Assembly (NCBI RefSeq): GCF_918797505.1 | Contig: NC_092795.1 | Coordinates: 31,979,131 to 32,043,130, forward strand | Length of the DNA: 64,000 nucleotides | Direction: 5' to 3' | Source of the DNA: Bemisia tabaci | Lineage: Eukaryota > Arthropoda > Insecta > Hemiptera > Aleyrodidae | Shown here: positions 1 to 9,103 of the stretch, in pieces | Layout of the letters: each line of letters opens with the position of its first letter | Numbering within the stretch: the stretch's first letter is position 1 | Made by a program: the position numbers and the translations under genes | The notes under the pieces: generated by a model | Told to the model about the DNA's origin: nothing | What the model saw: only the letters and a program-made list of their open reading frames with translations | The model's database searches: none

Positions 1-200
1 ATCGGATAAATCACGCGCTTAAAAACGCAGACGGCGGTCGAGGTGCCGGGGAATGCTCCTGCTCCTACCGCGCGTAACGCAAAATTTCGTTTGTGCTCGC
101 TTGATTGCACGAAATAAAATTTATTACATAGTGCCGTTTACTTCATGATCATCGTTGTTGATTCTCGGGGGATTTCTTTAAAACCTCGAGAGATTATTTC

Positions 201-533
201 GATGTATTTAAATTAAAAGGAACTACATCCATTGTGTACTCATGGATCTCACGGCTCGTGTCAGGATGGATATGAGGCCTTATATGTAACAATGGCGGAT
301 GTGAAAAATTACCTTTTCGAAACACGCTTAAAAAAACTGTTTTGTTCACACAAAAATTTAATATTTTTGGCTTTAGCATAACGCACAGATCTTGAAGATC
401 ACATCTTAAGTAATTACTCAAAATTTTCTCGGTGCCAAAACGCTTTTTTGAATTTGTTTCGAAAATGTAACTTTTCACATCCGCCATTGTTACAAATAAG
501 TCCTCATATACTATCTTTTGATTTAAGTACGTC
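201..533. mobile_element. Family C foldback, interrupted by family D
   Basis: The ends are inverted: gatgtatttaaattaaaagg at 201 against the complement of 514-533 (gacgtacttaaatcaaaaga). The interior resembles other C copies (gtgt.ctcatg.atctca). A different inverted element fills 281-500. Boundaries are approximate. Confidence 0.5.
281..500. mobile_element. Family D inverted-repeat element
   Basis: The arms read tgtaacaatggcggatgtga inward from both ends (from about 285 on + and 496 on -), and similarity continues for about 60 bp with mismatches. No coding capacity. It sits inside the C-like element. Confidence 0.65.
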
Positions 534-656
534 CATTTTAAAGGAAATACGTCATTTCTGTCCAAAAACGTAACTCCTTTCAAAGCTGCTAAAATTCGGT
601 GGAAAAATTTTCGGTTAGAAGTGTCCACATTTTTTTTCTGGGAACAATGCAATTGA

Positions 657-1071
657 ACGTAATTCTGCCGAACAGAACTATGTGCATTAAGGCATGAGCC
701 CTGAGACCCATAAGAATGTATGCATAACAGGGCTCACACCATAATTCCGTTTTGCCAGGGTGTCTACTAAAACAGCCTGGCTAAAAATCAGCACTTTTTC
801 AGTACATTCCCAAGAAATTCAGTACCTCCTTAACAGAAAAATTCAGTACTTTTGTAGTACCTCCATATCAATGAACTTTGAAAAATGTCAAAAATTTGAA
901 TTTCTCACTCAAATTGCGACAAAAATTGCTGAGAAAAGAATAAAATTCCGGACCTTCTAGCGGAATTTCAGCACTTTTTCAGTACTTCCGGACCGCTCTT
1001 AAAATATAGTACTTTTTCCAGACTTTCCGGAAATTCCGGACTTGTAGACACCCTGTTGGCAGAAATACGTC
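657..1071. mobile_element. Family C element split by an A element
   Basis: The left arm reads gaacagaactatgtgcatta then aggcatgagccctg; the right arm (cagggctcaca, aattccgtttt) is its complement and resumes after the A element as ggcagaaatacgt. The arms match the C copy at 20191-20309. Confidence 0.65.
756..1055. mobile_element. Family A element, copy 1
   Basis: It has perfect 12-bp terminal inverted repeats cagggtgtctac / gtagacaccctg and is 300 bp long. The interior repeats cagtactttttcagtac-type words and ends in ttccggaaattccgg. Flanking pentamers are tttgc and ttggc (4 of 5 identical). Confidence 0.8.
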
Positions 1072-1153
1072 CAATTGGTGAGAAGAAATTTGGCAACATT
1101 GAAAAGTAGTTCCGTCCGTTCGTGAGGCAAACGACGAATTTTAGTAGCACCTC

Positions 1154-1379
1154 ACTGGAAAAGAAAACACATTGGATCTAGAGTCGAGACTCTTAAAAAC
1201 ATGGACAAGAATAAATACTCTTGATTCAATCAGATTTAAGCTTAAATCAAGAACCAAGCCTCTTAATTAGAGCGGATTTCCTTTTGATTTAAGCTTAAAT
1301 CTGATCGAATCAAGAGTCCTTTTTCTTGTCAATGTTTTCGAGGGTCTGGACTCTAGATCCAATGTGTTTTTTTTCCAGT
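1154..1379. mobile_element. Family E foldback, copy 1
   Basis: Starts actggaaaagaaaacacat, ends with the complement. Arms of about 100 bp include gatctagagtc, gactcttgattcaatcagat-type sequence and atttaagcttaaatc. About 226 bp, no coding. Confidence 0.8.
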
Positions 1380-1446
1380 GCTGCTTTGGAATTTTCGCTC
1401 CAGAGATAACGGCGGGAGCATAAAAAATCTGAAAAGGGACACTAAC

Positions 1447-1801
1447 CTGAATTCTTGGTGAGGGTGCTGGAGGAAGAGGAGGGCGAGACGAGGTTGGGTA
1501 TCTTCTTCCAGAACTTCTGCGGGGACTTCTTGTACTTGGCCATGGCGGAGGAGTTGGGGGTGGAGTTTCGGCTGAGGCTGTTGGTGCCGCTGCTGGAGCC
1601 GCTGAACCCGCTGTCCAGGCTGCAGCTCGCCGGGGAGAGGAGGTCGTCCCCGGGGCCCCCCGAGCCGGAGCCCCCCGACCCCCCGGACCCCGAGCCGCCC
1701 GAGTTCCCGTCGGCCCCGTCCCCGCCGTGACCGTGCTTCGACGACGACGTCGGCGGGGGCATGAGCATCGCCTCCACCGTCAGGTTCAGCTCGTCCAGAA
1801 C
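1447..1801 (-). CDS. Probable coding exon 2 of the same unrecognised gene
   Basis: This 355-bp segment reads from VLDELNLTVEAM to STLTKNS. It has a canonical acceptor (tttgttgcag before 1801) and donor (cag|gttagt after 1447). It starts in phase 0, matching the exon ending at 6579, and leaves in phase 1, so the next exon should lie left of the window. The order is a short acidic-hydrophobic start that looks helical, MPPPTSSS, a Gly/Ser linker of about 25 residues, a Ser-rich stretch (DSGFSGSSSGTNSLSRNS) and a basic patch KYKKSPQKFWKKIPNL followed by more serine. It looks mostly disordered with many possible phosphosites, and I see no named domain. GC content is far above its flanks. The opposite strand also has open frames here, explained by the GC bias. 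The upstream intron boundary touches a 173-bp tandem repeat. Confidence 0.65.
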
Positions 1802-1811
1802 CTGCAACAAA

Positions 1812-2600
1812 CAAACCGTCTCCGTTAACCGCGACTGCTTTAAGCCCATCCAGAGCCAATCCCTTTCTACTACTACACTCTAATCCCATCACGGAAAAAA
1901 AAAATTGCTGATTCAGCAATTCAATTGCTAAAAACAGTGAGTGCAATGTTTCAACGCAGATTTTACAACAAAAAAGTGCTACTTTAACCACCCCCGTGGT
2001 TAAATTAGTTTACAATGTGGTTAAAGTAGCATTTTTTTGTTGTAAAATCTGCGTTGAAACATTGCACTCACTGTTTTTAGCAATTGAATTGTTGAATCAG
2101 CAATTTTTTTTTTCCGTGCAGTCAAGCCTGATTTTCAGAGTTTGCGTAATCAAATTGTCTACTGAAATACTTTGGATTTTCCTTATATTTTCTGATTTTC
2201 TCGATACTTTAAATACAAACCGTCTCCGTTAACTGCGATTGCCTTAACCCGATCCAGAGCCAATCCCTTGCTACACTAGCTCTAATCCCAATCAAACTGG
2301 ATTTTCAGCTTTTGCATAATCAAGTTGTCTACTGAAATTTTACTTTGGATTTTCCTTATATTTTCTGATTTTCTCGATAATTTAAATACAAACCGTCTCC
2401 GTTAACTGCAATTGCATTAACCCGATCCAGAGGCAATCCCTTTCTACACTTAGGTCCCAATGAAGCTGGATTTTCAGCTTTTGCGTAATTAAGTTGACTC
2501 CCGAAATTTTATTATGAATTCTCCGAATATTTTCTGGATTTTTTCGATATTTCAAACAGAATTCCCTGTTTTTAACACGAATAAATTGACGTTCGTTTGA
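1812..2600. repeat. 173-bp tandem repeat interrupted by family I
   Basis: The marker caaaccgtctccgttaac recurs at 1812, 2216 and 2389. The last two are 173 bp apart; the first gap is 404 bp, which is 173 plus the inserted I element. The final unit (from about 2463) is diverged. The array directly abuts the coding exon ending at 1801. Confidence 0.8.
1890..2118. mobile_element. Family I foldback, copy 1
   Basis: A nearly perfect 229-bp hairpin. Ends are cacggaaaaaaaaa and its complement; arms of about 105 bp include ttgctgattcagcaatt, caatgtttcaacgcagattt and gctactttaaccac. The centre is the ccccgtggttaaattag region. It lies in the intron upstream of the exon ending at 1801. Confidence 0.85.
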
Positions 2601-2932
2601 TTTTGTGAACCAACACATGTAATTAGTTGAATCAAATGTTTTAATTGCTAAATTGCATGTAGTTGAAAACTGCTTGACGTGCCCAGCATTTTCTGATCTA
2701 TGATCAATTTTACGAATAATTTCCTGAGTTTTACTGATGTCATCAAATTTCTGTATATTTTCCGGTTAATATTCATAACTTTTATGAGAAATAACTGTTT
2801 CTAGGCACGTCGCTTATTCTCATTACTACAGAATGGGCCACCAAACTTACAAATCTCATAAATTGGACCCTACATATTAGAAGACATGGATTCTTGCTGT
2901 CGGACTCAATCCAACTCAGCACCGCAAAAGTC

Positions 2933-3410
2933 GTCACCTTCCGGTCAAAGTATCACAAGCGCCAGGCGAAGCTTAAAAATTCCCGCCGCCATTTTATTCA
3001 TTTACAGAGAAAATGTTCAACAAGGCTGTCCGAAAAGTTTACTGACTTTTCTTGGAGCTGCCGATAAAATTCAGTGAAATTTTCAAACACATTCAACCAA
3101 CAATATCTCTGCAAAAAAATAAAATTGCGGCGGAAATTTTTGAGCGTCGCATGGCACTCACTGGAATAAAATCACATAATCTAGTGTCCAGACTCTTGAA
3201 AACACTGACAAGAAAAGGGACTCTTGATTCAATCAGATTTAAGCTTAAATCAAAAAGAAATCCGCTCAAATTAACAGGCTTGGTTCTTGATTTAAGCTTA
3301 AATCTGATTGAATCACGAGTATTTTTTCTTGTCGATGTTTTTAAGAGCCTGGACTCTAGATCCAATGTGTTTTTTTTTCCAGTGCTTGTGATTCTTTGGC
3401 CGCAAGATGA
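2933..3410. mobile_element. Family J element containing E copy 2
   Basis: Ends are tcaccttccgg and a diverged complement (ccgcaagatga). The arms carry tatcacaagcgcc and cgccgccattttatt. The copy at 42242-42489 lacks the insert and shows that the E element broke the right arm at atggc|gcttgtga. Confidence 0.75.
3160..3383. mobile_element. Family E foldback, copy 2
   Basis: Same ends and arms as copy 1 (actggaa ... ttccagt, gatttaagcttaaatc twice inverted). About 224 bp, inserted into family J. Confidence 0.8.
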
Positions 3411-4145
3411 CGATGTCATCACCCTCTATTCCGACAGCTTCGCCACTTTATTGATTAAAACCTGCGAAGAATTTACGCGAGAATTTGGCAAGGAAGTCTA
3501 CGAATGTGCCAGGACGCTGAGAAATCTGGTTTTCCAAGTAAAATAGAGCGAAAGAGGCTAATTTTCACACGACAATCGGCAACGCACCTGTACCGGTTTC
3601 CCCGAGCTTGTGCCCGTCGTTGGCGAGTGCTGATGAATAGTAATTGGAAATTAAAACAATTTTTATTGCCGTTGTTTATCGGATATCCACGCGCCGCGCC
3701 ATGACCCCGGATCCGACCGCAGCCTCTCAGATCCTGTAAAAACTGCAGGAGGAAAGCAGGAGAAATGCATTTCCATTTCTCAGATCGGCGCAAGTTTCAG
3801 TTTTTCAACGTAAGATTTTTATATGCCGCCACTTTGAGACAATGATGACAAAATTTTCGCTCATACGAGGCTTCCAATGTCTACATTTCCTAAATTCATT
3901 ACTTCTTTGCTATACCCTAACTCCAAAAGTTGCCCAGTTTAAATAACTTGCTGCATCGCGGCTTTGGGGAGAGTTCAGAGCCTGATTCAAGAAATTGGAG
4001 TGATAAGAACTGGTTAAAAAAATGAGCTTAAGATAGTTCTTTTCAAAAGAGCAAACACGGTAGAGCTCCAATTATCTGCGCTTCAGTTATCCGCGTTTTT
4101 ATGCGGTGGCTTTTTTCATGGAGTAATAGGGAATTTGGATTATAT
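3411..4145. other. Stretch without a recognised feature
   Basis: Unique-looking AT-rich sequence. Short open frames on both strands have no splice support. I see no inverted or tandem repeat. Confidence 0.4.
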
Positions 4146-4266
4146 TTTGCAATAAGGAACCATTATATTTCTAGCCCATTCTGGAAACAATAAACATGCC
4201 ATTGGTTTCCCTATGCAGATATGTGCTTTTATGGAAGAGCCAGATGTAGTGGTTCCTTATTGCAAA
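4146..4266. mobile_element. Family K short inverted-repeat element, copy 1
   Basis: A perfect 17-bp inverted pair, tttgcaataaggaacca at 4146-4162 and its complement at 4250-4266. The interior carries ttggtttccctatgcagat, similar to the copy near 57.35 kb. Confidence 0.7.
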
Positions 4267-4480
4267 CTGTGATCTATTTGGTTGTCAATCTGATCATCTG
4301 TATGGAAAAACTCTCATCAAACGCAAAGGAAATGATCGCATCCCAGAAATGTTTTAATTATAAGGCGTAAACTTCTTAAAAATATCTCTACCAGAAATGA
4401 TACGGATACTTGGCAAAATGACCGCTTATAGGGTGAAATGTATTCATTTTTACCAATGGTGATGAAATTTGTATTCATTA

Positions 4481-4902
4481 GGCCTTGTCTCCACGGGACG
4501 TTTTCATGGGATTTGTCCCAAGTTCGAATCGCAGGAATGAAACTTCTGGGATTTTTCCCAGTTACCGTCTCCACGGGACGGGGCTTATACAGTCCTGCGA
4601 CTAGTTTGCGCGGGAAGATAAATTAGTTACAGTCGAGTATTTAACCGGGATTAAAATAATAATTGCATTCAATTGACAATTAGACACATTATTTTAACTA
4701 AACAAACATGAACAATGCAGTAATGAATAAAATATCGCACAATTCGTTTTCACTTCTTCTTCTTCTCTCAGTGGGTCCTAGGGATACAAGTACCATACTT
4801 GGTACTGGGAAAAATATTGATTAACTCAATATTTTTCCCAACTTCGTAAGTGGGATTTTTCCCTGGGACAAATCTCGTGAAACGGCTCGTGGAGACAAGG
4901 CC
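4481..4902. mobile_element. Harbinger/Tourist-like MITE (family L)
   Basis: The terminal inverted repeats are ggccttgtctccacg and its complement, followed inward by gggatttgtccca-type arms. Both ends are flanked by TTA (4478-4480 and 4903-4905), the target site typical of PIF/Harbinger elements. 422 bp with no transposase. An internal copy of gtctccacgggacg sits at 4566. Confidence 0.75.
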
Positions 4903-4905
4903 TTA

Positions 4906-5801
4906 GTTGATTTTTTTTTGATGGAGTTCTTTGAAAAACAGTTTTCTTGATCACTCCTTAATCCTGGCCCAAAATCTTAATTTCGGATTATCCGCGGCAG
5001 ATCCTGTCCCGATCACCTCGGAGAATCGAGACCCTACTGTACCAAGAATGAGCAAAACTGAGTAAAAATCCAAAATTTCCAACGGGACAATCCATGTCTT
5101 GAAATAATGGTTACATACTACGTAAAAAGCGCAGCGAGGAAAAGAATACAAGTTCCTTGTATCTAAATCCGGCTCACATAGGTCTCGGATCTGGAACTTG
5201 ACGCTCACATTGTGGTTCACCCGTTCCTTCTTCGGTGCCATATCACTCTGAACACAACCGTCTGAAGAGTGTCGTCGGTGAAACTTTTCGATCAATTGGC
5301 AACGCTAGTCGCTGGTATCCCGCCACGGAACTGCCTGGAAATATGTCGATACGCCGGAAGTACATCCCGTGGCTTGCCAGAGACGCCGCCGCTACTCGAG
5401 CCTAAGAAAATCAAGTCGATCGGGAAAGGGCGTGTGCGCGGAGCCATCTGTTTTCATGCCAGATAGTGCTTTTTCCCCATTTAATCCGAGTAAAATATCC
5501 TTATTTATCGCACAATATGGCAACCCGGGGAGGCTTCCGGTGGAGGCGTCGAGTTTTGGTGCATTGATTGATCCGTGTCTCATCACCCGCAGCTTGAATG
5601 TCATTACGGAGTCGGATGCCAAAAATGATTTTCACGCCTGATAGGACGCCGGCCGCGGGGGATGGAAGGGGGTGTTATTTTATCGAATAAAATTATTCAT
5701 TAACACCTAACGCGTTTGCCCGCGGGATGGGTCGGAGAGATTGGAAATCCACGCATTTAAATTCAAAGTGCGATTAAGTTAAAAAGGGGATCAACGTTGT
5801 C
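4906..5801. other. Stretch without a recognised feature
   Basis: Moderately GC-rich from 5270 to 5460. The overlapping open frames at 5270-5640 lie on both strands and show no splice sites or composition that I trust. No repeat structure seen. Confidence 0.35.
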
Positions 5802-6195
5802 CGGGATGTCTACAAACTCTGGAGAAAATTTTTTCTAATTTTTAAAGGTTTTCCCAGACCAAAGTGATGGAAATTCTCGAATTTTTCACATTAACCATTT
5901 CTTAGTAAAAATAAATCGTCCTCAGAGGAGGAAAATTGAAAAAAATTGTCATCGGAAGAAGCTAAATATATAATAGGGTTTGCAAACGCAGAATTGAAAA
6001 TGACGCTATTTATCGTATTAATTTCACTGCAAGCGGCAGAAATATGTAAATCTTGCGTATGCGCATCTTCTTGGTATGGATCATTCTATGTAATAAAAGG
6101 ACAATTTTTTACTGAAACGTTTTTTTCTGTTGTCTATTCAGACAGAACTGAAGGAGCTGACCCATCCCCGTTTTCCGAGACATGTAGACACCCTG
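5802..6195. mobile_element. Family A-like element, diverged
   Basis: Ends are cgggatgtctac and gtagacaccctg (11 of 12 inverted matches). The interior differs from the main A type but keeps a ttttcccagacc and ttttccgaga flavour. The flanking pentamers do not match, so the TSD has decayed or the boundary is off. Confidence 0.55.
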
Positions 6196-6314
6196 TAGAA
6201 GAGATAAATCTTCAAACAAAAGGATTGGGGTATTAACATTTTATACTTAGGAACCACTATTTCTGGCAGTCGTTATGAGAAAAGCGCACGTGTCATTAGT
6301 TTTTCCGCACAGAT

Positions 6315-6475
6315 CAGTGGCGAGACGTGATAATCGACAATCGATACTATCCCATTTGAAGCTATGGTAAAGGATCGATTATTCTGAATTTCGTTGCGAA
6401 CCTCTGATAATCGATCTTTATTATAGGCTAGATTAGCATATCAATCGATACATAGAAAAGCACACCACGCTACTA
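6315..6475. mobile_element. hAT-like MITE, family F copy 1
   Basis: Left end cagtggcgagacgtg, right arm cacaccacgctacta. Arms contain gataatcgacaatcgata and catttgaagctatggtaaa. Flanks gcacagat and acacagat match at 7 of 8 bases, consistent with an 8-bp hAT duplication. Confidence 0.7.
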
Positions 6476-6578
6476 ACACAGATAAGTGCAGTTTATGGAT
6501 TAGCGAGGGATAACGGTTCCTCGTTGCATTCATAGGGTCCAATTGATAAAATGGTGCAAAATATGAACTGGACGGTAC

Positions 6579-6857
6579 CTGTAGGTGTTTGCTGTGGACA
6601 TATCGGACCTCTTGCTCGAGCTGGGTGGCGCCGATCTCCTCGTAAATGTTCTCCTCGGTGCCGTAGCAGTTGATGAAGGTGTGCTTGGAGGTGCTCGGCC
6701 CCGGCTCGTAGTAGGCGTAGGCATAGTCCGTGTGAGTTCCCGGCGGGAACGGTGGAGGCGGCGGAAACTTGAGGAACGGCCTCCGCGCAGGCGGGTAGTG
6801 ACTCGACGACGAGGACATCCCTCCGGGAGCTCCTCAATACTGCCCAGAACACCGCAT
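6579..6857 (-). CDS. Probable first coding exon, unrecognised adaptor-like protein (CDS 6818-6579)
   Basis: I do not recognise this gene. Read on the minus strand, an acceptor (tttttgttgcag) ends at 6858 and a donor (cag|gtaccg) follows 6579. The ATG at 6818 opens 80 codons ending in phase 0, the phase in which the exon at 1801 begins. Residues 1-28 are Ser- and Pro-rich with a run of prolines; next come DYAYAYYEPG (31-40) and ENIYEEIG (56-63), a YxxI-type motif like those phosphorylated and bound by SH2 domains; the end is charged (QLEQEVRYVHSKHLQ). No membrane segment or catalytic motif is seen. An in-frame TGA lies upstream of the ATG, so this is the likely start, and bases 6857-6819 would be 5' UTR. 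That UTR opens with its own ATG and a seven-codon in-frame mini-ORF (MRCSGQY). The exon is far more GC-rich than its surroundings. A signalling scaffold is a guess from composition only. Confidence 0.6.
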
Positions 6858-6894
6858 CTGCAACAAAAACCGTTACATCTCTTCATCTTTGTTT
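6858..6894 (-). other. Intron 3' end before the first coding exon
   Basis: On the minus strand a short pyrimidine-rich run leads into ttgcag at the exon edge. The GATA microsatellite starts directly upstream of it (6897), so the branch point must lie in or beside repeat DNA. Confidence 0.4.
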
Positions 6895-6896
6895 TG

Positions 6897-7007
6897 TAGA
6901 TAGATAGATAGATCGATAGATAGATAGACAGATAGATCGATAGATAGATAGCCAGATAGATCGATAGATCGATAGATAGATAGATAGATAGATAGATACA
7001 TAGATAC

Positions 7008-7036
<29 letters not shown>
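6897..7036. repeat. GATA/GATC microsatellite
   Basis: About 140 bp of gata units with gatc, gaca and cata variants. It begins just upstream of the first coding exon. Confidence 0.9.
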
Positions 7037-7038
<2 letters not shown>

Positions 7039-7040
7039 CA

Positions 7041-7170
7041 TAACAGTTTTTATTTTATAACAAGAATACAGTTCGGCATCACCAACGACTATAGAAAACG
7101 TAACCCCATGACATACACGTCATCTGGGGGACTGTATTATGATCAGTCTTGCGAATAAAATTTGCGTCTT
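7041..7170 (-). mobile_element. LINE-like 3' tail, copy 1
   Basis: Nearly the same sequence appears at 7226-7358. On the minus strand it ends in aaataaaaactgtta and runs straight into (tatc)n, as a 5'-truncated non-LTR retrotransposon with a simple-repeat tail would. No reverse transcriptase remains. Confidence 0.5.
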
Positions 7171-7225
7171 CGATAGATAGATAGACAGATAGATAGACAG
7201 ATAGATCGATCGATAGATAGATAGA
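7171..7225. repeat. GATA microsatellite between the two tails
   Basis: gatagatagataga units with gatc variants separate the two LINE-like copies. Confidence 0.85.
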
Positions 7226-7358
7226 TAACAGTTTTTATTTAATAACAAGAATACAGTTCGGCATCACCAACGACTATAGAAAACGTAACCCCATGACATA
7301 CACGTCATCTGGGGGATCTTTGTATTATGATCAGTCTTGCGAATAAAATTTGCGTCTT
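7226..7358 (-). mobile_element. LINE-like 3' tail, copy 2
   Basis: Differs from copy 1 by only a few changes (ggatctttgtatt against ggactgtatt). Same minus-strand order: body, aataaaaactgtta, (tatc)n. Confidence 0.5.
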
Positions 7359-7435
7359 ATCGGAAAAACTCGATAAATCGAATTGAATCGAGAATTTTTT
7401 TTTTTTTTTCAAAAGTAGATTTCATCGGTTTAAAG

Positions 7436-7714
7436 CATATCGATGGCTAAAATATGCTAAACCACGTATACCTCCATTGCGGTGTTTCAAAATGCCCGCT
7501 TCTATTTTATTTTTCCAACAAAGAGGAGAAACAAGCCACCTTTATAGCTTGAAATGTTTACAGGATACTCCGCTGGTGGAGAGGGAAAATCAAGGAGGCT
7601 TTCGATGAATAATATCAACTATAGTCTTTCAAGAAAACCATTAAGTATGACAGGAAGTCTGCAACGTCACAAACGGAGATAAGAGGGTTTCACTCTTTGG
7701 CCATCGATATTAAA
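7436..7714. mobile_element. Family G inverted-repeat element, copy 1
   Basis: Ends are tatcgatggctaaa and the complement of tatcgatggccaaag. Arms continue with accacgta, ctccatttgcggtg-like sequence and, on the right, gacaggaagtctgcaacgt. A TA at each end would fit a Tc1/mariner target, but this is weak. 279 bp. Confidence 0.65.
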
Positions 7715-7916
7715 AAAATCGATTTTCCGAAAAAATAGCTTTACAGACATTGAATTTAGGTGCCTAACATAGAAAACAATAAAAAAAAAGGGCTTACCCC
7801 ACGATCAACCGAGAGCTGAGGCTATTTTGTTTTCCGCTGCTTATTTTAACCAACGTTTCGTGTTAAATTTTCTCACAGAGTGGGTTAATACTAACTCTGA
7901 GTGCGTACATGTATGT

Positions 7917-7976
7917 ACGGGGTGATCCGAAAGTCCCGCACCACGTGCTGGATGCACGACTTTTGGGTCACCCTGC
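7917..7976. repeat. Short palindrome
   Basis: ggggtgatccgaaagtcccg at 7919 pairs with cgacttttgggtcaccc ending at 7974. A compact foldback of about 57 bp, followed by a poly-A run. Confidence 0.65.
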
Positions 7977-7992
7977 ATAAATTTTTTACTAA

Positions 7993-7995
<3 letters not shown>

Positions 7996-8032
<37 letters not shown>
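7996..8032 (+). repeat. Poly-A run (37 bp)
   Basis: An uninterrupted A run. It could be the tail of a retrocopy, but no recognisable body precedes it. Confidence 0.9.
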
Positions 8033-8034
<2 letters not shown>

Positions 8035-8113
8035 CTTCAACTTCGAAAATTTGGATTTGTCGGATTTAAAAGCTGCTGGAGTCTAATTATTTTTCTTAGT
8101 TCGAACTCCTCTT

Positions 8114-8165
8114 CGCTTTCAGTTTTCGCTTTCAGTTTTCGCTTTCAGTTTTCGCTTTCAGTTTT
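8114..8165. repeat. 13-bp tandem repeat, four copies
   Basis: cgctttcagtttt occurs four times in a row without change. Confidence 0.95.
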
Positions 8166-8848
8166 CTGTCAAAACCAAACCATACGCCATTGCGTATTCG
8201 AAGAAATGCGGCAACGCAGAATCCACCGCAAAACCACAATCCTTTCGTAAGGCGAGCAAATTTCACACTTGCACGATCCGCAGCGCACCACATCCACCAC
8301 ATCGTCGGCCATTGAGGCTAAGCCATTAATTAGTGTCTGTATAAGAAATTCGCGGGTTGCTCGCCGAGGAACGGGACCGGACACAACCGAGAATTATTAT
8401 TCATGCATTGTGATTACGAGTCTCCCATAAAGAGATGTAAAGTTGACAAATGGCCTGTTTCGACATTCAATAATTTGATGAGGATCATGCGAGCATGTTT
8501 CAGACGTGAGGGGTATGAATAATAATGCAAGATAAACATCCTGACAACACAGTCAAGTGCGTGTTTTTGAGGAGTACGAATACTTAAATATACTTTGGTC
8601 ATAATTGCTAGATAATGAGGGTAAGATGAAAATTCCGAGTCTATGCACACAGAAAAAATGAATTTTTGGAACCGACCAAGAATTTTGGTTGTATTTGCCA
8701 TCTGTCTGTCTGGTAACTTGGAAATTGACAAACTTTAGACCTGCAGTGTATGGTTAATATGTATACTTATTATTTAGACTAAATTTTGAAACGGAGCCAC
8801 TATTTCTGCCGTAGAAACATTTTTTGCGAAAGGAAACTAAAGTCACAT

Positions 8849-9103
8849 GTCGACGATGAAACTACCAGACCACGTATCTCGTTTGCGGTGTTTCACAATC
8901 TCCGTTCCCATTTCATTTTGATTTTTTTTTAGGGAGAAAAAATCAATATCATTCTTCGAAGATATCGTTGAGTTTTCTTCCCACAGATAAAAAAAGTTAC
9001 GGACGTTTTCAAGAATTGACGTTGAGTAGGTAGTTTTACATTTAAAAATATAAATTACGGCAAAAAGTCTGCAACGTCGCAAACCGAGATACGTGGCCCA
9101 TGT
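8849..9103. mobile_element. Family G element, copy 2
   Basis: The left arm carries gaccacgtatctcgtttgcg and ggtgtttcacaatctcc; the right arm carries aaaagtctgcaacgtcgc then aaaccgagatacgtgg. Same layout as copy 1, more diverged. Confidence 0.6.

Noticed and set aside
1455..1730. Plus-strand frame opposite the minus-strand exon
   Set aside because: It is the GC-biased shadow of the better supported exon with canonical splice sites.
3052..3546. 164-codon frame
   Set aside because: It is read through nested J and E foldbacks, with a mirrored frame on the other strand.
6530..7009. 159-codon minus-strand frame
   Set aside because: Its first third is the translated GATA microsatellite and the rest is a wrong frame over the first exon.
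7996..8032. Processed pseudogene tail
   Set aside because: No coding-like body or flanking duplication is visible before the poly-A run.
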